DNA of 64,000 bases from Xiphophorus maculatus (lineage: Eukaryota > Chordata > Actinopteri > Cyprinodontiformes > Poeciliidae). The notes under the pieces are model-generated. The model ran no database searches. It was not told where the DNA came from and saw only the letters and a program-made list of their open reading frames with translations. Positions 30,501 through 41,215 of this stretch are shown here, one piece after another. The stretch lies in contig NC_036446.1 in NCBI RefSeq assembly GCF_002775205.1, positions 15,872,565 through 15,936,564 of the forward strand. Reading direction: 5' to 3'. Numbering within the stretch: the first letter of the stretch is position 1; the number at the start of each line of letters is the position of its first letter. The translations under genes were made by a program, and so were the position numbers.

Positions 30501-33500
30501 CTAAGTGCTTTTTTTTTTTTTTACATTATTTCCCACAAACATCAACCTCCAATAGAAGAAAATGAATCCATCCTGGTTTTGAAATTGTTTTATGTTTGTT
30601 TTTATAAAACAAAACAAAAAATAAAAAAACACAAACAAAATGGTGGTTCTTCAAAAGTTTCATAGAGAATATATTAATCAAACCATTTTAAGTTATTTTT
30701 TCCTCAAAAGGAAAGTTTTATTTTACTGGATAAAATTGGTCCTGTGATAGACAAACTTACTTATTCGATGGATGGATGGATGGATGGATGGATGGATGGA
30801 TGGATGGATGGATGGATGGATGGATGGATGGATGGATGGATGGATGGATGGATGGATGGATGGATGGATGGATGGATGGATGGAGAACTGCAACTATTGA
30901 TTATTTTGATGATTAATTGATTTGTTGTATAAAAACTGTCACATTCTGCAGATTTTTCATTTTACCAATTCAGCTTTTCTATACATTAGACATACATTAA
31001 AAAATATGAGTAAAGAAATAATTACATTTTAAAAAAATAAGAAAATAAACATTTTATTGCCTAAAATCCAATTCTATAAGAATCCTTAAGTGTATGCAAA
31101 TGATGCATCTGCAGCTAAAAATAATTCAAGCTCAAACACATGAAAAGTTTGACTTACAATCAATATAATTTTGAGCTGGTCTGGTAATTATTTATTGGAT
31201 TAACCAATTAATAACTGGATAGTAAAAGGAGCCCAATAGGAGATTTTTCTTTTGTGTTTTTTAATGTAATTTGAACCAGGTGAGGCTAAAATTAAGCTAG
31301 GAGTTCTGGGTCGAACATATTTACACACAAAAAAGTTTTTTTTTTAATCTTATATAAAAATTTTTTTACATTGTTTGTATAGTTTAAACTTAATTACTAC
31401 TCTGGATTGTGATGTACTTTCAGCAAATCACCTTTTTTCGAGTCTTCACACTCCAGTTAACAACTAATCAATCACAAAATTAGAATCAGTTGACAAGTTT
31501 TTCAACAATCAATTCATCACAATGAATCAGATTAACCATTTCAGCTCCAGATGGATGGATACAACATTAAAATATTTTCTCTTTCCACACCCACCCCTCC
31601 TTGTTTAATCAAGAATCCAGAAGCCTTCAGACAGGGCAGGAAAGCTGAAGGTGTTGCCTTTACTCACCAAACACTCTGTTCTGAAACTTGAAGCAGTTGC
31701 TGGGGACTGGAGACTCTTCCTGTGTGACCGTGAGGGTCTGCGGGGCCGGACCCAGCGCCTGGCTCTGCAGCTGCTGCTCCAGATGATCAATCTCTTCGTC
31801 ACGCAGGCGCTCCGGCTGACACACATCAACACTTACACTTAGGGCTGGGCAATGTATACATCTCTAAAGACATGTGGTCAACAACAACAGGTCAGAGAGG
31901 CGTTTTCTAAGACTAAGAAACAGTTTCTACCAAGAATTGTTGTTGACCAGAACACAGCTAATCAATCTAAAACCTGATCAATATTTATTTTCCCTTAACA
32001 TCCCAGTTGCTCCTGTTTCTACCATATTTATTGAAATATACTTATTATTATTATTATTTCTATTAAATTATTTTATTTGCCTTTAAAAGTTGCTATTTTC
32101 AAAATGTTGTGCTTCTTTTGTGCACAACGACAATAAAAGGAATTCAGATTCTGATTCTGATAATGTAGCTGATAGAATGTTCAATTATTTCACTGAACTA
32201 GGAGCCAGAGCAGCACAGCATTCTGGGAGATGTAGGCAAAGGAAAGGTTTTAGCAGCTCAACCTCTCACACACAGCTAAACAACTGGCTCACTCACTCTT
32301 TTGTTACCTAGCAACTCATTCCTTCTATGGTTACCTAGCAACAACCTGCTGAGTAAGTAGCGCAGCAGCGGTTTAAAGTTTCACCACTGTGCTTCATAAC
32401 TGCTTAAAAATAAAGAATAAAAAAACCAGTGTTGTATAGTAACAAAGTACAAATACTTCACTACTTTACTTAAGTATAGTTTGGAGTACTTCATACTTTC
32501 CTCGAGTATGAAAATTTTTGATGACTTTCACTTTTACTTCACTATATTTCCGAACTTAATTGCGTACTTCTACTCCGATACATTTTCAATGTGTGGTTTA
32601 GTTACTCGTTACAAAAACGCGAGAGAGAAACGCAAGTGTTTTGACCCCACCTACTGATTAGCAAGTAGCAAGCAGGCTACCGAACAAAGTCCGTAGCCTG
32701 CTTGCCTGGGCTTGTTCATCACCACCAATAGGATACACCTGTTTCGCTTTTCCCATTGTTGGGGAAATCAGAAATCAGAACACCTTACACCGGGTGGGCG
32801 AACAGAGAAGAGTGCTGCCCGCACTGACGCGGCTCAGGGATTACGTGACACGCAGCGCCGTGCCCTATAATGCACTGTAAGCTATGTAATGTGTTTTGAG
32901 GCAATTGACCAAAATCCCGGACAATTTTTAAATTCCCCCCGGACATCTTTTTAGGTCTGAAAAGTAGGACATGTCCGGGAAAAAGAGGACGTCTGGTCAC
33001 CCTAGTTCAATGGGGGACAGAAGCCATAGCGATAGCAATTTAGACTAAATTTAACGAATATAGGAAAGGCATGCAAGTTCAAAACCACAAACCATTAACA
33101 TGTGCTACTCTTTAAAACTGGAACAATGTATTAGCAGGTTTCATTTTGCCTGCACTTGGTTGGGTACATTATTTTAAGTGTATTTGACAAGTTTACCAAA
33201 ATATAAGAAATGTCATTCAAACTTGCCTTGTTTTACTTTTTACTTGTACTTTTCATTACATTACTTGAGTACATCCATTTTTACAGTAATTTCCATACTT
33301 AAGTACAAGAAGTTTCAGATACTTTAAGACTTTTACTCAAGTAACATTTCAGTCAGTGACTTCGACTTTTACCAAAGTCGTATTTTGGAGAGGTACTTGT
33401 ACTTTTACTTGACTCTGAGATTTCAGTACTTTATACAACACTGGAAAAAACAACAGCCTGGAGTGAAAACTGTGGATAAAACAGGGAATGTCACCTCACC

Positions 33501-34195
33501 AGTTTGGCAGTACTTCAGGTATTTAAAACGAATTAATAGTTATTGACATGACGTAAAACTGTTATTTAAGTATTTCAGCCATGTCATCCAGCCCTACTGT
33601 ACTTAGACTTGTTACACAGGATTAGCTTGAACTACTGACATGAAGAAAATAAATGAAAGGTCCAACCTGTGAAAGGTGGATGTGCTGCAGACAGACAGCC
33701 AGCTGGTCCAGACACAGATCCAGGTTCTGAGGCCCGGCCTTTAGCTGGGTTCGTACGGTGAAGTCTTGGGGAAGGCCGAGCAGCCGGCACGCGTGCTGGT
33801 TGAGGGACTGGAGCACGGCTCCGGAGCTGTAGCTCTCCAGGAACTGCTGACATGCTGCCACATCCACAAATTTCACCTCCACCCCCAGGAAGGGCTCAGC
33901 ATCATGGACCTTTAGGATGTCGTAACCCCCCAGACCACCCGCAGAATCTGGCCGAGGGAAACACTGATTAATTAATGCGACAGCCTGGAAAAGCTTCCCT
34001 GTGTTTGTGCATCGTCCCTGGTGGATCCCAGCTGATGGGTTTACCTCTCAGAGTCAGCTTGAGGACTTTGAAAATGATGAACTTCCCCTGCTCGCCTTTG
34101 TAGAGAGCGAGCAGGTCCACGCCAGGAAAGAGAGACTGCAGGAACATGACGGCGCATCCCGTCCACGCTCCCCCATCCGCTGTCTTGTCCGCCAT
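27544..34195 (-). CDS. tradd: tradd, TNFRSF1A-associated death domain adaptor (complete, 4 coding exons)
   Basis: TRADD is the cytoplasmic adaptor that docks on the death domain of TNFR1 and recruits TRAF2 and RIPK1, or FADD, leading to NF-kB activation or apoptosis. Coding exons on the minus strand: 34195-34045, 33947-33667, 31815-31668, 27836-27544. All are GT-AG, total 873 bp, 290 aa (human 312). The N-terminal TRAF-binding domain covers exons 1-2 and contains [16 protein letters not shown]. The [11 protein letters not shown] stretch matches human RLRDEELAELE. The single last exon holds the whole death domain, with the hallmark [18 protein letters not shown] and LTSLAENML near the end. The Pro-rich linker seen in mammals is shorter here. 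The start ATG lies only 3 nt after a strong acceptor (CTGTGTTCAG), so a non-coding first exon must exist upstream. Confidence 0.96.
28033..28300. repeat. AGGGCTGAAAC-type repeat copy in tradd intron 3
   Basis: This runs from TAGGGCTGAAACAATTAGTC to CATGTCAGCCCTAATA, giving short inverted ends. Related copies, all rich in ATTAATC, are at about 30885-31550, 34295-35255, 40808-41215 and 46673-47891. The rest of the 3.8-kb intron (27837-31667) includes an unassigned stretch at 28840-29330 that may be an old DNA-transposon relic. Confidence 0.5.
30767..30884. repeat. (GATG)29 tetranucleotide microsatellite
   Basis: About 118 bp of near-perfect GATG/GGAT repeats inside tradd intron 3, immediately followed by an AGGGCTGAAAC-type repeat copy. 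It is long enough to be highly polymorphic. Confidence 0.95.
31841..33598. repeat. AGGGCTGGGCAATG-ended repeat, split by a nested hAT-like element, in tradd intron 2
   Basis: The left end TTAGGGCTGGGCAATGTATA and right end GTCATCCAGCCCTA form inverted termini. Flanking parts match another copy at 49140-49540 through the GTTACCTAGCAAC and CAGCATTNTGGGRGATGTAGGC blocks. In the second copy the sequence is continuous where this one is interrupted at 32427-33443. Confidence 0.65.
32427..33443. mobile_element. Non-autonomous hAT-like element nested in an older repeat
   Basis: The termini are perfect 12-bp inverted repeats CAGTGTTGTATA and TATACAACACTG. They are flanked by near-identical octamers AAAAAAAC and GAAAAAAC, as expected of an 8-bp hAT target duplication. 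Both subterminal regions are packed with TACTTnAGTA/AGTACTT motifs. A different fragment (about 32800-33005, ending GACGTCTGGTCACCCTAG) sits in the middle. No transposase is present. Confidence 0.8.
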
Positions 34196-34294
34196 TTTCT
34201 GAACACAGTACGGTTAGACATTCAGAGGAAGACAGCAGGAAACAAATCAACTGGTAAAAAATAGTCTAAAATGAGGATCTTCACCAACTATTTA

Positions 34295-35255
34295 CTGTAG
34301 GTCTAACAATTTTAGTAATTGGTTAATCTATTGATTATTGTGACAATTAATCAGAGTTTTTAATTTATCCAATGAAGCCTTTTTATACAATATTATAAAT
34401 ACATAAAAAAATGCAAATAAATAATTTAATTCCCTTTTTAAGTGAAAAAAAAACATTTTATTTCCTAAAAATGCAACAAAACATAATTTCCTTATTGTAT
34501 GACAGATTATTTGCAGGAAAAGATGCAGCTGCAGCGGAAATATAATTACATGAACATGTAAAAAACTCAGCTGTTTCTGCTCAACGTAGCATCAAGACAA
34601 TACGGACTGTTTCTTTAACTAATTAATAATTAAATAGCAAAATAGAATAGAATAGAATTACTTTATTCATCCCAGCAGGGAAATTATTTCGCAGTTACAG
34701 CAGCATAGAGACAAGACACACAACAACCACCACTGAGTAGCAATTGTAGACAAAATAAAAATAAAATATAACATGCTGTCAATATAAAAAGCAGCTTAGA
34801 GCAGTCCTTGCAAAGATTCAAAAAATGCAGGTACAGTATGTATATGTAAATATATGTACAGCAAGTGCAGTTGTGCAAAATTGGACTGATTAGTGCAGAA
34901 CAATGATTTAGCTTTTATTGTACAGTGAGATGGCATGTGGCAGGAAGGATGCTTAATAAGAGATATTTTTACTGAATGTTAACCAGGTGAAGCTAAGCAT
35001 GTGCCACTTTAGTAGTTTGGGGTAAAATATATTTACAGACAACAGATTTTTTTTATTTTAAAAGACAAACGTATATAATTTTTCTGCGTGCGGTTTACTG
35101 CCATGAATATGTTGTTTGTTCAGCAAATGGCCTTTTTTAAGTCTGTGTACTTTAATCATATCGACTACTAAATTCTTAACAATTATTTCAATAATCGATT
35201 CATCACAATTCATTAATTCCTTCGTCCGATTACCGTAATCGTTTCAGCCACAATT
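34295..35255. repeat. ATTAATC-rich repeat plus LINE 3' tail upstream of tradd
   Basis: This has TAGGTCTAACAATTTTAGTA at the left and AATCGTTTCAGCCACAATT at the right, a diverged AGGGCTGAAAC-family copy. Embedded at 34640-34900 is AATAGAATAGAATTACTTTA followed by TTCATCCCAGCAGGGAAATT, a common fish LINE 3' tail. Confidence 0.5.
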
Positions 35256-36834
35256 TACAGTCCTGATGTATTTCCAACTCTGAAATTAAAGCAAACATTT
35301 TGAGTGAGACTTTCATTTGTACTCAGCCCCCTTTACTCTGATGCTCCTAAATCAAGTTCTTAACATGGATGAAAAAATTAACCAACTATTATGTTTAAAT
35401 ATATACTGTATATATAACAAGAGCAGGAATTAGAAGATTTTTTCATGGAATAATTGCATCGAATTTTCACAGAAATCGAAGCCACTGCATAATCTATCAG
35501 ATGAAACACTAAACAAATCAATAAATTAATGTTAATTAGAGACATACCAATCAGCCTCTCACTGCCTGATCAATTCCTAATTTTTTTTTTTTCATCTTTG
35601 ACCTGCCATTTATAATTTTGGATTATTTTCTTTCCAAAAATGATGACAGTTACAAACTCAATGGCGTAACTTTTAATCCAGAAATGAAGTTGAACTAAAG
35701 CTGGTGATAAAAGATATGTTTATAAACTTTACCTTTGGCAGAGGTAATTTTAGATCCAACAGAAAATAAAGGAGCTAGAAAATTATTCTGGATTATATGT
35801 GAAAAAATAATAAAAATATGTCTAATTTGGATAGCGCTTTTCTAAACACTCAGACACTTTATAGGAATCAAACAAAATCATAAAAACATTGTAAAAAAGA
35901 AACAACAGGATAATAGTGATTCATTAAAAGCTGATCTGATGCATATTGTCTCAATCAAAAATATGTTGTTGCATTTTCAGTCTGAAGAAAGTAGGACTTT
36001 CAGTTCTGCTGCATTTATTGAGCTGGAAGAGGACATCTTACTGGTGCATTACCAGTGTAATGACCCAATTCCACTGGTATTTTATGTCATTAATTCATCA
36101 TTTGGCTGTGTGAATATTATTAGATGAGATTCAGAGCTACACAGTGATCAACATTAAATTAATACCTCTTTAATTTCTTCCTCTGAAGATGGAGAATCAC
36201 ATCACATAACTCTACCTAAAATAAATGCCGACGCTCTCTTAGGACCCAACAGCTGTGAACCCAGCCCACCTGAACTTTTCTGTTTAACCCCGCCTCCTTT
36301 GAAAACCCTCATTACATAAAAACACTTATAATCTCATCGCTCCCCTCCCCCCAGCCTCCGACGTCTAACTCCTGTACCCTGGCTGAACCACTGCAGACTG
36401 CAAACAAACTCTCTCTCCCTCAGCGCCGTCTGCATGCAGCAGCAACCTCTGAGCTGGATTATAATGCATTTCCTCATAATTCACTAATACACTGCATGCT
36501 TGGCAACCAGATCTGGGAGAATGTCTAACAACTTAGCCAGTGTGTAGTTTTATGTGATACTATCTACTCTGAAAGTAAACTGCGAGATTAGTTCAGCAGC
36601 TGCATGAGCTGCATGAGGATTACACGACCGCTGGGAGCTTAAAACGTATCGCTTATCTTTCGCTGCCAAAAGGTTACCTCGAGGATTCCCTGGACAGATC
36701 ATCCGACGATCCGACGGCAAAAATGTTTGAGTCACCCGGGAAAACTTTCACAAATTAGCAATCAAGCTTTCTGATGGGGTTTAATAACCATCTGCACTGG
36801 GATGGACTGAAAACTCACGTCACATTGAAGAAAC

Positions 36835-38116
36835 ATAAGATCTTACCAAGTTTTTTTTCCCCCCATATTCAAGTTCAAATATCTTATTACACTTGAAATA
36901 AGACAAAACTAACTTACAAGTAACTTTCAATAAGATATGGGAGCTTATTTTAAGTGAATAACTCCTTAATATTGATGAAAAAGTACAAGATATACGTGAA
37001 CAGAGGTGGGCAGAGTACCCAAAAATTGTACTAAAGTACGAGTAGCACTACTACAAGTAGCCATTCAAGAAACTACTCAAGTAACAGTAAAAAGTATTTG
37101 GTCTACTCAAGTACTGAGTAACTGATCAAATGATCAATTATTTACTATTTAAAAATGACGTAAGTTGGATCAAAATATGAAGTTCAGTGGAAATTTTGGC
37201 ATTTTAAGGACAAAAATGACAGTAATTCATAAAAGTAACAGAAAATATTTTTTCCAAATCACTTTTTTTCAAGAATTAACTTAGAAAACTTTAACAAAAA
37301 CTGCAGATGTGTCTCTGTATCTGGTAAATTTTTGGTTAAAACATTTTTCATTCAGTGGGTCAAAAATATAGAAATTTGACACAAATAAGAGTAGAGATAC
37401 TTCACAGTAAAATTACTGAAGTAAAAGTAAAAAGTACAGCTTAGTAAAAAACACTCATAAAGATACAGCTTTTTTAAAAATAGTTACTTAAGTAAATGCA
37501 ACTGCGTATGTGTAACTAGTTACTACAAAACTTAAATAATCTGCAAGTGGAACAATATTATACATTACCACATATAATGCTAGGTAACCATTATATGTTA
37601 TTATCTACAGTACATATACACTGTATATGTAGACAGTGTACGTATACACTGTATACAATGTACATGTATAATGTACATTATATATAAATATAATGTACAC
37701 AATGTACATTATATGTAGATTACCATCTATAACGATTATCTCGCATTATATTGTATGTTCTATAACTCAGGGGATTGACTGAATATGTTATAATCAGTCA
37801 ATCACCAATCTCCCAAAATTAAAGAAATCAGGACTGATTTCTAAAATTAAGGAAATTGGCCCCGATTTCCTTAATTTACAACATTTGGAAACTTTGTAAA
37901 ACCCGCATTTAAAATGTCTAGTTCCACTGGCAGGCTACTTCACTCATAACTAGTACTTTTTTCATCAACTACTAAGAAACTACTGACTTAAAAACAAACT
38001 CCCATATAATGCTGAAAAGATACTTGTAAGTTAATTTTTTTTCTTATTTTAATATCTAAGATATTTTCACTAACATTTAGCCAAAAACTACTTGGTAAGA
38101 TTTTGTTTTTGCAGTG
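36835..38116. mobile_element. Palindromic miniature element split by later insertions
   Basis: The left arm 36835-36995 (CTTACCAAG, TTACACTTGAAATAAGAC, ACTTACAAGTAACTTTCAAT) is the inverse of the right arm 37917-38116 (GATACTTGTAAGTTAATTTT, ACTTGGTAAGATTTTG, TTTTTGCAGTG). This is the well-known long-hairpin fish element whose ends read CACTGCAAAAACAAAATC. The arms are normally separated by a few bases; here about 900 bp of other repeats lie between them. Confidence 0.75.
37011..37530 (+). repeat. ACTCAAGTAAAAGT-family copy nested between the palindrome arms
   Basis: This starts CAGAGGTGGGCAGAGTACCC and contains ACTGAAGTAAAAGTAAAAAG and TGTAACTAGTTACTAC. It is the best-preserved left end of the family also seen at 23235, 24150 and 63275. 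The following AT-rich run 37555-37730 is dense in GTACATTATA palindromes. Confidence 0.65.
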
Positions 38117-38934
38117 TAGGAAAGAAAATAAAGGGAAATAAACATTTCCTACATTCAGAAAGACAGAAAACTGTAGTTGCTTGAATCTTGAAAAGGCTGA
38201 TTTTTATCAGCCTACATGCTATACTGTGTTTAGCTTGTTTGGGATTGCAACACTGAAACAGGAGCTTTCCAGTGAGGTGAAGGACACGGCTGTGCCTCAG
38301 AGAGAAGCTGGGAGTCTTTAGGAGGAATCTGGCCTCCAGGCTGCATGTTTTGACAACAGCTGGGTGTGTGAGAGCTCAAATATTCTGCAGAGCTCTGGCC
38401 TTTCTAAAAGAAAACTGAACATTAAGCTGTATCAGTATTTCCCACGTTATCACAAAGAGAGAAGTAGAAAAGCATGAACGGACGGATGCTGAAGGCAGCA
38501 ACTCAACCCCCCACTGCAAGTGTGCTGACCTCAGTTAGCACTGACGCGACCTGCCTGTCACCTGGCGTTGCTGCAGAGGAGAGCAACGATGACCTCAGGT
38601 TTCCTAGGGGTTTGGCGGCTGCATGTTTCCAACAAGAGCATCCCTCATGACAGAGCCAGGCATCGGAAATGAAGTCACATGTGTAGCTACAGCTGCATCT
38701 GGCAACATCCGCGCCTTTCCGCTACAAATATCTGAACCTCACTTAAAAAAAACAAAAAAAAAACACAGCAAGTGGGATTTTTAAAAATAGTACTGCTTCA
38801 AACTTAAACATTTTTTTATTATTCCATATTCTTCTGTCACTTTACAAATTTTTGTAGAAGAAGATAAAAAACATGACTTGCCAAAATCCCCTAAAAAGGC
38901 TTAAAATGCTTATTATTATTCCTCTTCCAAATAA

Positions 38935-39559
38935 GTTGTTTTGTATAGGGCATAGTGTATGCCCTATAATCTATGCCCTATAATCAATGCCCTATAATCT
39001 ATGCCCTATAATCTATGCCCTATACAAAACATGTTCATTACATTTTTTCCACAAAATCATTCTTAGGTAATGAGATTTTAGACTGGTTAATTCTGGCTAT
39101 TTCAGAATGAGCCGCTTTAGGGCCTCTTGTCACTTTAAAACTCAAAACTCAACGTTTACACTCACAAGCAGAAATGGCTACAAACAGATGCACAATTATA
39201 CAACGGTACATTTTTGAAAAGCAGAAATAGAGCCTCCTGCACAACAAACAAGAATGCAGCAAGTGGTTTCTAAATGTTAAGTCAACAACAAAACACTTGT
39301 CTTTTCCACCAGCCATTTGTACAGAGACCAAAACCAGTTTGTTTGGTTAACGACACAGTGGCAGTGGGTTGTGACGCAACAATCGGGAGGATTTTGAAAC
39401 GACTCATTTTCCAGACACCAAAAAACATTAACTTGTTGCCAAAAAATGTCTGGATGTTTTCTTTTTTTAAGGGATTGGGCTGTTTTTGGAAGAAGTAGCG
39501 ACAGTAGCGAAGGACAAAACGATGCAAAATGTTTATTTTGCAAAATAGATCTCCTTTAA
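38935..39559 (-). mobile_element. TTAA-ended miniature element, copy 3, reverse orientation
   Basis: Its left terminus, read on the minus strand, is TTTAAAGGAGATCTATTTTG at the high-coordinate end. It matches copies 1 and 4 along most of its length (for example the inverse of CAAAGATGT.TGG and TTTGTTGTTGACTTAAC). The low-coordinate end is replaced by a tandem array (38959-39024). Confidence 0.7.
38938..39030. repeat. 14-bp minisatellite flanked by a perfect 18-bp inverted repeat
   Basis: Five units of ATGCCCTATAATCT lie at 38959-39024. They are bracketed by GTTTTGTATAGGGCATAG (38938-38955) and its exact complement CTATGCCCTATACAAAAC (39013-39030), so the whole array can fold as a hairpin loop. 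Confidence 0.85.
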
Positions 39560-40425
39560 AAATGAGCCGGTCAGAACTTAGCAAAAATGCAACAGTCTAT
39601 AAACAGATAGTTCAATTCTGACCCAATAATGCTTTTGTTCACCCTACTTTACTCTGATACCCATAAATGAAATCCAGTGAAAGCAATTTACTACAGAAGT
39701 CACTGAAAAAGGTGACTTATGGTGACCCAGGCCAGATAAGAAATCAGAAAGAGTAACTATGAAGCTCGTTGTAACTGTGGAGCAGCTGCAGAGATCCACA
39801 ACTCAGGTGGGAGAAACCATCAGAAGAACAGATACCAGCTAGAAAACACATTTTTGTGTATACTTATTATTAAATGTTCTAAAAAGGAAAGTCACAGTCA
39901 AAGACGTCAACCATACAGACTTATTGGAGCTAACTTTAGCAGTAATCTGCTCCTTTAAGCATGTGATATGTAATAAATCACTCTGAGCAGGCAAACACTG
40001 ACACCACGGTGCAATAGTGGGGTGTGGTTTTTGCTCCACTGCAGGAGGAGGTGAGTGGACTAGCTCAGGGATTCGTGCCAGGTGAGGTTAATTAGAGCAT
40101 CTGCAGGGCATTGTCTAATCAAGCGCGCTCTCTCTCCGTATGCAGAGGCGAACTGAGCCCCTGGAGACCGGTTGGACTCCTGCCAGTGTGCATGTTTCCA
40201 TTAGTGTTGTTGTTATAGTTGTGTTGAGGTTTGGAGGTGCTGCATGGAGCACACTGTGTTTAGTGCTCTAACAGAGCAGGTGGCATTCAGACAGCTGTAA
40301 TCACTCCTGAAGCTTCCTCAGACAGCAGAGGGAACCGGAGCAACAATCACTGCTTCTAATACACAACTTGCGTCTATTGTTCCAGGTAATTAATGAGGGA
40401 AAGTCATATTTGGCAGCTAAATGGG

Positions 40426-40764
40426 CAGCTGTGGAAAAAATTAAGAGACCTTATGAGATCAGTTTTACTTTTTCTAGGTAAATGTTTGAGTAAAATGAAC
40501 ATTGTTCTTTTATTCTATGAACTACTGACAACATGTCTCTGAAATTCAAAGTAAAAGTTTTGTATTTATTTGCAGAAAAAGAGAAATGGTCAAAATAATG
40601 AAAAAGATGCAGTGCTTTCAGACCTCAAATAATCCAAAGAAAACAAGTTTATATTCATTTAGAAACAACACTAATGTTTTAACTAAGGAAGAGTTCAGAA
40701 ATCAATATTTGGTGGAGCAACCAAATATTCCACCAGTGGTCTCTTAACTTTTTCCAGAGCTGTA
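40426..40764. mobile_element. Internally deleted Tc1-like miniature element
   Basis: The ends CAGCTGTGGAAAAAATTAAG and TTAACTTTTTCCAGAGCTGT are inverted repeats with the GAGACC(A) continuation on both sides. The interior matches the copy at 10492-10847. There is no transposase. It is less diverged than the cog4-intron copy. Confidence 0.8.
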
Positions 40765-40807
40765 GGTGTTTACTATTAAATTTATAACTCCATTTAATTC
40801 TTCATTA

Positions 40808-41215
40808 TAGGGCTGAAAGGATTATTGAAATAATCAACTAATTTAGCAATCTATTAATCATTAACTGGAGAATAGAGAATAATAAAGGTAGCTTGCTGAA
40901 AGAACAAAGAGTAATTGAGCCAAAACTATCTAAAAATATATATACATTTTGCATTTAAGATAAAAAACTTTTATATGTATAAATGCAGCCTTTGCTAAAA
41001 ATGAACAAGCTTTCATTTTTATTCCATTTTAGGCAATAAAATGTTTATCTTCTTATTTTAAAATGAATTAAATGGTTTGTTTTCATTTTTATGTATTTCT
41101 AATATTCTATAAAGAGGTTTAAGTGGTTAAATAAAAAATCTGGAGGATGTGCCAATTAATCAACAGAATAAATCGATTACTAAAATTATTGTTGGCTGCA
41201 TCCCTACTTTGTTAG
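40808..41215. repeat. AGGGCTGAAA-type repeat copy
   Basis: This runs from TAGGGCTGAAAGGATTATTG to TTGTTGGCTGCATCCCTA, with ATCAACTAATTTAGCAATCT inside. It is the same family as the copies at 28033 and 46673. Non-coding. Confidence 0.5.

Noticed and set aside
30767-30884. CRISPR-like or satellite array
   Set aside because: Simple tetranucleotide repeat with no spacers, in a vertebrate nuclear intron.
38959-39024. CRISPR-like repeat array
   Set aside because: Adjacent 14-bp units with no spacers, so a minisatellite inside a transposon copy.
39274-39584. Overlapping open frames on both strands
   Set aside because: These are in the reverse-oriented copy of the same miniature element, with no conserved frame.
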